A stretch of DNA of 64,000 nucleotides from Woeseia oceani (GTDB lineage: Bacteria > Pseudomonadota > Gammaproteobacteria > Steroidobacterales > Woeseiaceae). Where the stretch lies: the NCBI RefSeq assembly GCF_001677435.1, contig NZ_CP016268.1, forward strand, positions 2,407,001-2,471,000, written 5' to 3'. The notes beneath the pieces were generated by a model. The model was not told the origin of the DNA, did no database searches, and saw only the letters and a program-made list of their open reading frames with translations. Position numbers and translations under genes: made by a program. Shown one piece after another: positions 56,945-64,000 of the stretch; the stretch's first letter is position 1; the number at the start of each line of letters is the position of its first letter.

Positions 56945-59326
56945 GTGAATTTACTGGGGGGGTTCAGGGCGGATCAGTTGCTCAGTGCACTTAGCACTGA
57001 GCAGGACATGGATTCGCCGTCCGCGCAGCGCAGCATCGAGAAGCTGAAAAATCTGGGTCCCAAAGCAATCCCCAAAACCATTGATGCGCTGGCGATGTGT
57101 GACCGCACGCACATGATGGTGTTCGTCGACATACTCGCCAGCTACGTTAACGACAAGACTCTCAAGTATTTTCGTGAAGGCCTCGCGGACGGTGGAGAAC
57201 GAGTCATCTCCGGCACGGCCTGGGCTCTCTCCAGCAGCAACAACTACAACCCCAACGCATTGCTCGATTTCCTTGACGATGCCGAAGTGTCGAAACCGGC
57301 ACTCATTGAAATTTTGAAAGTGCACAAGCAGAGCCTGAATGTTTACGAGGTGCTGCGCCGTGCGTACGAGCTCGAACCCAAGGAAAAAGCCGCGCTCTTC
57401 AAGATCATCGAAGACATCGCCACGGATGAAATTGTGCCGGACCTGATCAATCGCATGGGCGGCAAAGACCCCGTTATCAAAATGCACCTGATCAGCCTGC
57501 TGGGAAAATTCAAAGGCACACAAATCAATCAAGCGCTGGAGATGCAGCTCGGCGACGGTCACAAGATGGTGAGATCGGCCGCATTGGGCGCGCTCGCCCG
57601 GCGCAAAGGCAACGTGGATATCCGCAAGGTTGCGAAGCTATTGCTCGACCCGGACCTCGACGTACAAGGCAAGGCGGTCGAAGTACTCATCAATATGAAT
57701 CACCCGGACACGGTGGAATACCTCCTGCCCGCACTTAAAGATGAATCCGAATACACTCGCCGTGCCGCCGTTGAGGTACTCAATGAACTGGCCGATCCCG
57801 ATTCAGTGAAGCATCTGCTCGATGCCATCAAAGACGATGACTGGTGGGTTCGCTCGCGCGCTGGCGATGCACTGGGCGAGATCGGCGGGCCGAAAGTGGT
57901 CCAGTCCGTCATCCGGCTCATTAACGACAAAGACGAAGACATCCGGCGCACGGCTATCGAAATACTGAACTCCACCAAGGACGAGAGCGCCGTCGCACAG
58001 CTCATGGTGGCTACTGACGATTCCGACTGGTGGGTACGCGAGCGTGCCGTGGACGCACTTTCTCAGATCGGCAGCAAAGAGGCGGTACCGAAGCTCGTTG
58101 CCATGCTCGGCAAAGACAACAAGATGGACACGGTGCTGATTCGCGCACTGGGCAAACTGGGCGATCACAACGTTATCGACAACATTGTTCCATTGCTCGC
58201 CAGGGGCGAGCGCGACGTGCAAGTGGAGGCCATCAAGGCGATCGCGCACCTGGCGGACGAAAAACGCGCAGAAACCGTGCGCAACGCACTTGAGAAGATC
58301 AAGTTATCCAGCGACAAAACCATCATCAACAGCGCCGACGCGGCGATCAAGGAAATCGATGCCCGCTTCTCGCCGTCGATTATTGAAGAAAATGTGCGCG
58401 CCGAAAAAATCGTCGACCAGACCAAGACGCTGCTCATCGAGAACGAGGATATCGACAGCATTATCCAGGCCGGCGGCCCGCAGGTTCTCGATATCTCGAC
58501 TTTGGAACCTGGCACCGTTATCGACGGTCGCTACAAGTACATAGAGAAGATCGGCAAAGGCGCATTCGGCACCGTGCTGCTCATGCAGGATCAGGTGGTC
58601 GATGAGCGCCTGATTCTCAAGTTCCTGAACCCGAACGTCTCATCTGACGAAGAAATGATGAAGCGCTTCGTTCACGAATTGCGCTACTCACGCAAGATTA
58701 CGCACCGCAACGTGATCCGAATCTATGACTTCCTCCATCTGCAAGGTTGCTACGCAATCTCGATGGAGTATTTCCCGTCACACACGCTCGGCGGCGAAAT
58801 CGTCGACAACAAGCCGATGGACTTCAAGCGGGCCCTGCAATTCTCGCTGGACATGGCGACCGGCATGGCCGTGGCCCACCAGGCGGGCGTTATTCACCGC
58901 GATCTGAAGCCCGCCAACATCCTCATTAACAATGAGTCCTTGCTCAAGATCGTGGACTTCGGCGTTGCCGCTGCTGCCAGCAGTGGCGATACCCAGTTGA
59001 CCAAGACCGGTTACGTCATCGGCTCGCCCAAGTACATGGCGCCGGAACAGATCCTTGGCAAGAAGGTCGATGAAACAGCCGATATTTACAGCATCGGGGT
59101 CATCATGTACGAAATGCTGACCGGCATTCCGCCCTACTCTCGCGGCGATCACATGTCGGTCATGTACCAGCACGTCCAGGGCAAGGCGCGCCTGTGCCAG
59201 GAAGTGAACAAGAAAATTCCCGACGACTTTGCTGCCGTTGTGGGCAAGGCCATGTCGGTCGACAAATCCAAGCGCTACCAGTCGATGAACGACCTGATCG
59301 ACGCTCTCAACTCACTGGAATTGTAA
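56945..59326 (+). CDS. HEAT-repeat protein fused to a Ser/Thr protein kinase
   Basis: A predicted cytoplasmic 793-residue protein (GTG at 56945; GTG at 56927 in frame would add six). Residues about 1-465 are HEAT repeats. A two-repeat unit is seen twice with near-identical D-D-x-W-W-V-R-x-R-A motifs (DDDWWVRSRAGDALGEIG and DSDWWVRERAVDALSQIG). A linker of about 60 residues follows, then a complete eukaryotic-type kinase (about 530-793): G-loop IGKGAFGTV, catalytic Lys559 in LILKFL, HRDLKPANILI with Asp653, DFG at 671-673, GSPKYMAPEQ and DIYSIGVIMYEML. No transmembrane segment or PASTA domain is present. Two PilT-like ATPases follow on the same strand. Regulation of pilus retraction by phosphorylation is inference from this context. 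Confidence 0.93.
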   Translation: MNLLGGFRADQLLSALSTEQDMDSPSAQRSIEKLKNLGPKAIPKTIDALAMCDRTHMMVFVDILASYVNDKTLKYFREGLADGGERVISGTAWALSSSNNYNPNALLDFLDDAEVSKPALIEILKVHKQSLNVYEVLRRAYELEPKEKAALFKIIEDIATDEIVPDLINRMGGKDPVIKMHLISLLGKFKGTQINQALEMQLGDGHKMVRSAALGALARRKGNVDIRKVAKLLLDPDLDVQGKAVEVLINMNHPDTVEYLLPALKDESEYTRRAAVEVLNELADPDSVKHLLDAIKDDDWWVRSRAGDALGEIGGPKVVQSVIRLINDKDEDIRRTAIEILNSTKDESAVAQLMVATDDSDWWVRERAVDALSQIGSKEAVPKLVAMLGKDNKMDTVLIRALGKLGDHNVIDNIVPLLARGERDVQVEAIKAIAHLADEKRAETVRNALEKIKLSSDKTIINSADAAIKEIDARFSPSIIEENVRAEKIVDQTKTLLIENEDIDSIIQAGGPQVLDISTLEPGTVIDGRYKYIEKIGKGAFGTVLLMQDQVVDERLILKFLNPNVSSDEEMMKRFVHELRYSRKITHRNVIRIYDFLHLQGCYAISMEYFPSHTLGGEIVDNKPMDFKRALQFSLDMATGMAVAHQAGVIHRDLKPANILINNESLLKIVDFGVAAAASSGDTQLTKTGYVIGSPKYMAPEQILGKKVDETADIYSIGVIMYEMLTGIPPYSRGDHMSVMYQHVQGKARLCQEVNKKIPDDFAAVVGKAMSVDKSKRYQSMNDLIDALNSLEL

Positions 59327-59468
59327 GAAAATGTGCGCCAGCGCACTGGTGCTGGCTGGCAAATCCACCTAGGATAGCTGGTTACTGGCCTGCTCCTCGC
59401 CGGCAGCAGCACAACTCAGTGGTGACAAGCACTATTGGGTACGTAATAAGAACAGTGAGTGCGAATTC

Positions 59469-60563
59469 ATGCCACGTATCGATTCATTCCTGAAACTGGG
59501 ACTCGCTCAGGGTTGCTCGGATGTTCATCTCGCCGTTGGCGTACCGCCGATGTTGCGTATGAACGGCGATTTGATGCCCATCAAGTTTCGCGAATTATCC
59601 GATACCGAGCTGGAAAGTTACGTACTGGAAATCCTGAGCGACTCGCAACGGGAGCACTTTGACACCGGCCACGACCTCGACTTCTCGTATGTCGGTGAAG
59701 ATGGCGGACGATTTCGCGTCAATCTGTTCCGTAAAGCCAGTGGCGTAGGCGCCGTTTTTCGTTACATTCCAAACGAAGTGCCAACACTGGAATCACTGAA
59801 GCTGCCGAGTGCATTGCGCGACTTCTGTGATTTTCACCAGGGCATGGTCCTGGTCACGGGCTCCACCGGCACCGGTAAGTCGACCACGCTGGCGGCGATG
59901 ATCAATCACCTGAATCAAACGCGTAACCTCAATATCATCAGCCTCGAAGATCCGATCGAGTTCGTCCACCCGAGCAAGAACTGCCAGGTGATTCAGCGCG
60001 AACTGGGCACACATTTGACGAGTTTCGCCGATGGCGTTCGATCCGCGATGCGCGAAGACCCGGACGTCATACTGGTCGGTGAATTGCGCGATGCGGAAAC
60101 CATCTCCATGGCGATGACCGCGGCTGAAACCGGGCATTTGGTGCTCGGCACCCTGCACACGACGGGTGCGGTAAAAACCATTGACCGCATCATCGACGCG
60201 CAACCCGGTGAATTACGCGAACAGACAAAGAGCTTTCTCGCGCAGAGCCTCAAAGCTGTCGTCACCCAGATTCTGGTCAAGACTCCCGACGGACGCGGCC
60301 GCAAAGCCGTGCTGGAAATACTGGTCAACAACCGCGCGATCTCCAAATTGATCATGACCGATCAATCACACCAGATCCCGGCGCAACTGCAAACCGGACG
60401 CGAACAGGGTATGCAACTGCTGGATCAGGCGTTAATGGAGTGCATTGAGGCACGCGAGGTCGATCCGGACGACGCTATTCGCTATGCCAGTGACAAGCGC
60501 ACGTTCAAACGATTTGTAACCGACACCGGCATATTGCCGGTCCTCGATGGCGAAGGCAGCTAA
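59469..60563 (+). CDS. PilT-family pilus retraction ATPase, copy 1
   Basis: A 364-residue hexameric type IV pilus retraction ATPase. It has the N-terminal PAS-like domain (SDVHLAVGVPPMLRMNGDL), Walker A GSTGTGKSTTLAAM (about 129-142), the Asp box region ISLEDPIEFVHP, Walker B REDPDVILVGELRDAET, and the His box GHLVLGTLHTTGAV. The C-terminal AIRNLIRE motif of PilT is represented by AISKLI in NNRAISKLIMTDQSHQIPAQ, close but not canonical. ATG at 59469. It follows the HEAT-kinase gene by 142 bases and precedes a second PilT-like gene, so it may be PilT or PilU; sequence alone does not decide which. Confidence 0.92.
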   Translation: MPRIDSFLKLGLAQGCSDVHLAVGVPPMLRMNGDLMPIKFRELSDTELESYVLEILSDSQREHFDTGHDLDFSYVGEDGGRFRVNLFRKASGVGAVFRYIPNEVPTLESLKLPSALRDFCDFHQGMVLVTGSTGTGKSTTLAAMINHLNQTRNLNIISLEDPIEFVHPSKNCQVIQRELGTHLTSFADGVRSAMREDPDVILVGELRDAETISMAMTAAETGHLVLGTLHTTGAVKTIDRIIDAQPGELREQTKSFLAQSLKAVVTQILVKTPDGRGRKAVLEILVNNRAISKLIMTDQSHQIPAQLQTGREQGMQLLDQALMECIEAREVDPDDAIRYASDKRTFKRFVTDTGILPVLDGEGS

Positions 60564-60595
60564 CCGGGCACGCGTAGCACAGGAATTCCAATCCT

Positions 60596-61657
60596 TTGAA
60601 CAAGATTGACACCTACCTGAAGACAGCTCTCGAGCGAAACAGCTCGGATTTGCATTTCATTTCCGGCGATCCCGCGCGGGTCCGGGTACACGGCTCACTG
60701 CAAACCCTGAGTCAGGATGTCCTGACGACGGAATTTGTTCGGGAAGCCATGTACGAAATCATGAGCGGCACCGTACAGCGCGATTTCGAAAAAGACGACG
60801 CAGTCGATTTCGCGTACGAGATACCCGAATTGTCCCGTTTTCGTGTCAACGTCATGCGCCACCTCAATGGCGTCGGCGCTGTGTTCCGCGCGATTCCCTC
60901 TACGGCCTTGTCTCTTGAAGAACTGAAAATGCCGGAGGTCGTCAGCAACCTGTGCAAACAGACGTCAGGGCTGATACTGGTAACCGGCAAGACCGGCTCC
61001 GGTAAATCAACGACGCTGGCGGCAATGATTGACTCGATCAACCGGCGCCTGAAAGGCCACATCCTGACCGTTGAAGACCCCATCGAATTTGTGCATGAGC
61101 GCAAGGGCTGCCTTATCAGCCAGCGCGAAGTTGGCGTGCACGCCGAATCGTTCGCCTCGGCACTGCACTCTGCCCTGCGCGAAGATCCGGACGTAATTCT
61201 GGTTGGCGAGCTACGCGATCTCGAAACCATGAGTGTCGCTATTACGGCGGCAGAAATGGGCATTCTGGTTATGGGCACGTTGCACACCAATGGGGCAGCA
61301 CCGACCGTTGATCGTATCGTCAACAGCTTCCCCGCCGACAAGCAAAGTCATATTCGGACGATGCTGTCCACGTCGCTGCGCGGTGTCATTTCACAGCAAC
61401 TGCTGCCGACAAAACACAAGCCTGGCCGCATCGCGGCATTGGAAATACTCGTCAACACCTCGGCCGTGGCCAATCTGATTCGCCAGGGCAAACTGGATCA
61501 GCTCGAAACCGCCATGCAAAGTGGCGCTGCCGTCGGTATGCAGACCATGGATTCGGCCTTGATGGATCTCGTCGAGCGGCGCTTTGTCTCCGGCAAAGAG
61601 GCCTACCAGCAGGCCAACAACAAAGCGAAGTTCCAGCAGGTCAAAGACCAGAAGTAA
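60596..61657 (+). CDS. PilT-family pilus ATPase, copy 2 (PilU-like)
   Basis: A 353-residue paralogue of the preceding protein. It has SDLHFISGDPARVRVHGSLQ, Walker A GKTGSGKSTTLAAM, VEDPIEFVHERKGC, Walker B REDPDVILVGELRDLET, and GILVMGTLHTNGAAPTVDRI. The retraction motif AIRNLIRE appears as SAVANLIRQGKLDQ, nearer to PilT than copy 1, and QSGAAVGMQTMDSALMDLV follows. Start is TTG at 60596, with AGGAA about 11 bases before, an unusual start and spacing. Two such ATPases side by side usually act as PilT and an accessory PilU. It ends 130 bases before metG. Confidence 0.9.
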   Translation: MNKIDTYLKTALERNSSDLHFISGDPARVRVHGSLQTLSQDVLTTEFVREAMYEIMSGTVQRDFEKDDAVDFAYEIPELSRFRVNVMRHLNGVGAVFRAIPSTALSLEELKMPEVVSNLCKQTSGLILVTGKTGSGKSTTLAAMIDSINRRLKGHILTVEDPIEFVHERKGCLISQREVGVHAESFASALHSALREDPDVILVGELRDLETMSVAITAAEMGILVMGTLHTNGAAPTVDRIVNSFPADKQSHIRTMLSTSLRGVISQQLLPTKHKPGRIAALEILVNTSAVANLIRQGKLDQLETAMQSGAAVGMQTMDSALMDLVERRFVSGKEAYQQANNKAKFQQVKDQK

Positions 61658-61745
61658 GGCCTTAACCGCCCCTATCACCGCCCTGTCTTGCTGCACCGGC
61701 GCTTTCCGGCGCCTCACCGGAACTGTCATCCAGAGCGCCACATCG

Positions 61746-61754
61746 TGGCATAAT
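61746..61754 (+). promoter_or_regulatory. Extended -10 promoter element before metG
   Basis: TGGCATAAT, the same nine bases found before the HEAT-kinase gene, lies 33 bases before the metG start. A CTGTCA at 61723-61728 is too far (20 bases) to be a good -35, so recognition would rely on the extended -10 TG. Transcription would begin near 61761. Confidence 0.45.
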
Positions 61755-61787
61755 CGCCGCTTTTAGCCGGAAACCAACCTGAAAGCC

Positions 61788-63803
61788 ATGACTGCCAGCC
61801 CTCGCCAGATTCTCGTCTCCAGCGCATTGCCCTATGCGAACGGTTCGATTCACCTCGGTCATTTGGTGGAGTACATCCAATCGGATATATGGGCGCGTTT
61901 TCAGAAACTGCGTGGCCACCAGTGCACCTACGTCTGTGCCAGCGATGCGCACGGCACGCCGATCATGATCCGCGCGCGGGAAGAAGGAATCACGCCCGAG
62001 CAACTGATAAAACGAATCGCCGCCGAGCAGCTGTCTGACCTGCAAGCGTTCGATGTTGATTTCGACAACTTCTACACCACTCATTCTGAAGAGAACGAAC
62101 AGCTGGTTTGCCAGATGTTCGAAGCGCTGCGCGATGCCGGCCATATCTATACCAAGACCATCGAACAGGCGTACGACGAGACAAAAAAGATGTTCTTGCC
62201 GGACCGCTTCGTCAAAGGCACCTGCCCGCGTTGCAAGACTGAGGATCAGTACGGTGACGCCTGCGAGAACTGCGGCGCTACTTACACACCGGACGAGGTT
62301 GTTGATCCGGTATCAGTCCTTTCCGGCACGACGCCGGTGTGGAAAGAATCCGAACACTATTTCTTCCGCCTTTCCGAGTTTACCGGGCAATTGCGCACCT
62401 GGATCAGTGACGCGAAATTGCATCGCAACATCACCAGCAAACTGGAGGAGTGGTTCGACAGTGGCCTGCAGGACTGGGATATCTCACGGGATGCACCGTA
62501 TTTCGGTTTTCGTATTCCCGGCACGGAAGACAAATATTTCTACGTCTGGCTCGACGCGCCCATGGGCTACGTTGCGAGCTTTTTGAACCTCTGCAAGCAG
62601 CGTGACGATCTCGACTTCGACGCCTACTGGAAGGCGGACAGCCAACACGAGGTCTACCATTTCATTGGCAAGGACATCGTCTATTTTCATACGTTGTTCT
62701 GGCCGGCGGTCCTGCAAGGCTCGGGCATGCGCACGCCGACCAGTGTTTTTGCGCATGGCTTCCTGACCATCAATGGCAAGAAGATGTCGAAGTCGCGCGG
62801 CACATTCATCAATGCGCGCACCTTCGCAGATCACCTGGATCCAAACTGTCTCCGCTATTACTACGCGGCCAAGCTCGGTCCCGGCATGGAAGATATCGAC
62901 CTGAACCTGGAAGACTTTGTTGCCCGCGTGAACTCCGACCTCGTTGGCAAACTGGTCAATATCGCCAGTCGCTGCGCCGGATTCATCAGCAAGAACTACG
63001 CTGGAGAATTGTCGACAGCGCTGGACGACCCGGCACTGTTTGCCGAGTTTGTCGGGGAAGCCGAGGCCATCGCCAGTGCCTACGAGGCCCGTGAGTTCTC
63101 GAAAGCCATGCGCTCTGCCATGGCATTGGCTGACAAAGCCAATCGCTACATTGAGCAGAAAAAACCGTGGCTCATGGTGAAAGACGCGGCAGCAATAGAT
63201 GACGTTCAGGCAGTTTGCACCCAGGGACTGAACCTGTTCCGCACATTGATGATTTACCTGACACCGGTGATACCGGATCTCTCCGGCAAAGCGCGCGAGC
63301 TGTTCAATGAGCCGGAGTGGCAGTGGGACGATGCAATGACCCCGCTGTTAGGCGCGAACATCCAGAAATTCAAACCTTTATTAACCCGCGTTGAAGACAA
63401 GCAGATCAAGGCCATGGTTGAACAATCCAAAGACACCGGCAAGACCCCGGCTCCCGCCGCCGTTCCGGCAGATAACGGCATGATTTCGATTGACGATTTC
63501 ATGAAAGTCGACCTGCGGGTCGCCCGAATCGAAAAGGCCGAGCCAGTCGAAGGCGCGGACAAGCTATTGCAACTGACCTTGAACCTGGGTGAAGGCGAAC
63601 GCAACGTGTTTGCGGGTATCAAATCGGCTTACTCGGCAGACGAACTGGTTGGCCGTCAGGTAATCGCTGTAGCCAACCTGCAGCCAAGGAAAATGCGTTT
63701 TGGTGTTTCTGAAGGCATGGTGCTGGCCGCCGGTCCGGGCGGCAAAGACGTGTTTCTGCTGTCAGTGGACGACGGCGCCGAACCCGGTATGCGGGTCAAG
63801 TAG
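61788..63803 (+). CDS. metG: Methionyl-tRNA synthetase with C-terminal tRNA-binding domain
   Basis: A class I synthetase of 671 residues. HIGH-type motif [21 protein letters not shown] starts the catalytic domain (about 14-34). The zinc knuckle [18 protein letters not shown] is at about 147-164. [15 protein letters not shown] is near 332-346. A C-terminal EMAPII-like tRNA-binding domain (about 566-671) follows, with [26 protein letters not shown]. Length and domain order match the long dimeric bacterial type. It starts after a short promoter region and precedes rsxA by 86 bases. Confidence 0.97.
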   Translation: MTASPRQILVSSALPYANGSIHLGHLVEYIQSDIWARFQKLRGHQCTYVCASDAHGTPIMIRAREEGITPEQLIKRIAAEQLSDLQAFDVDFDNFYTTHSEENEQLVCQMFEALRDAGHIYTKTIEQAYDETKKMFLPDRFVKGTCPRCKTEDQYGDACENCGATYTPDEVVDPVSVLSGTTPVWKESEHYFFRLSEFTGQLRTWISDAKLHRNITSKLEEWFDSGLQDWDISRDAPYFGFRIPGTEDKYFYVWLDAPMGYVASFLNLCKQRDDLDFDAYWKADSQHEVYHFIGKDIVYFHTLFWPAVLQGSGMRTPTSVFAHGFLTINGKKMSKSRGTFINARTFADHLDPNCLRYYYAAKLGPGMEDIDLNLEDFVARVNSDLVGKLVNIASRCAGFISKNYAGELSTALDDPALFAEFVGEAEAIASAYEAREFSKAMRSAMALADKANRYIEQKKPWLMVKDAAAIDDVQAVCTQGLNLFRTLMIYLTPVIPDLSGKARELFNEPEWQWDDAMTPLLGANIQKFKPLLTRVEDKQIKAMVEQSKDTGKTPAPAAVPADNGMISIDDFMKVDLRVARIEKAEPVEGADKLLQLTLNLGEGERNVFAGIKSAYSADELVGRQVIAVANLQPRKMRFGVSEGMVLAAGPGGKDVFLLSVDDGAEPGMRVK

Positions 63804-63889
63804 GCACAGGCGACGCGCGCTGACATAAACACTACAATAGTGGCAGGTTCGCAAAAGCCGCTGCGTCGTTGGCGCATCGTCGTCAGGCT

Positions 63890-64000
63890 ATGACAGACAT
63901 CATCCTTATTCTTGTCAGCACCGTACTGGTCAATAATTTTGTGCTGGTGCGCTTTCTGGGCCTGTGCCCGTTCATGGGTGTGTCGCGCAACCTCGAGGCG
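63890..64000 (+). CDS. rsxA: Electron transport complex subunit RsxA/RnfA (start only)
   Basis: The last 111 bases encode 37 residues beginning [20 protein letters not shown] and [17 protein letters not shown], the highly conserved N-terminus of RsxA (RnfA), a membrane subunit of the ion-translocating ferredoxin:NAD+ oxidoreductase (Rnf/Rsx) complex. The cysteine in GLCPFMG is the iron-sulfur ligand shared by RnfA and RnfE. The RnfA assignment over RnfE or NqrE rests on the [14 protein letters not shown] phrase and on metG-rsxABCDGE being a known order. The rest lies beyond the window. Confidence 0.92.
   Translation, partial: MTDIILILVSTVLVNNFVLVRFLGLCPFMGVSRNLEA

Overview
The window looks like the chromosome of a GC-rich gammaproteobacterium. 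The main reason is gene order: nnr-tsaE-amidase-mutL-miaA-hfq-hflX-hflK-hflC-DUF2065-purA on the minus strand is the classical gammaproteobacterial arrangement, and pcnB-folK-(kinase)-panB-panC, lptF/lptG divergent from pepA-holC-valS, and hda next to purM-purN agree with it. A PEP-CTERM protein, an endonuclease-type MutL and paired PilT-like ATPases would suit an environmental, possibly marine, lineage of the Chromatiales/Woeseiaceae kind, but that placement is only a guess. No plasmid, phage, insertion sequence or CRISPR array is visible.

Layout. Positions 1-11492 (minus) hold the purA-to-nnr cluster: purine synthesis, membrane protease regulators, RNA chaperone, tRNA modification, mismatch repair and cell-wall amidase. 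A plus-strand block follows: queG, a PPK2-type polyphosphate kinase and a diguanylate cyclase (11532-14792). Positions 14876-19213 (minus) hold pcnB-folK-deoxynucleoside kinase-panB-panC. A tRNA-Glu(CTC) gene at 19294 marks the start of a less conserved segment (about 19.5-25.9 kb). This segment carries secreted or outer-membrane proteins of unknown role, a subclass-B3-like metallo-beta-lactamase, a PEP-CTERM protein behind a sigma-54-type promoter, and a tandem pair of DUF2490 outer-membrane proteins. Positions 26-29 kb carry an MFS transporter coupled to a Tat-exported aldo/keto reductase, then an RDD protein.

From 28.8 kb the content is largely housekeeping: lptG/lptF, pepA-holC-valS, a moxR-DUF58-transglutaminase operon, an MFS exporter, prfC, uracil-DNA glycosylase-rimI, a phosphatidylserine decarboxylase-like protein that has lost its catalytic motifs, proS, a lytic transglycosylase, acyP, arsC-wrbA, pgsA-like/perM-like/hda, purM-purN, dcd and mrp.

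The most distinctive unit is at 56.9-61.7 kb. A soluble protein with about 470 residues of HEAT repeats fused to a complete Ser/Thr protein kinase domain is followed by two different PilT-family pilus-retraction ATPases. It suggests phosphorylation-controlled twitching motility or pilus retraction. The window ends with metG and the start of rsxA (rnf complex). Several overlapping gene pairs use TTG starts inside the upstream stop (TTGA), and ATGA overlaps are common, so many operons here are probably translationally coupled.
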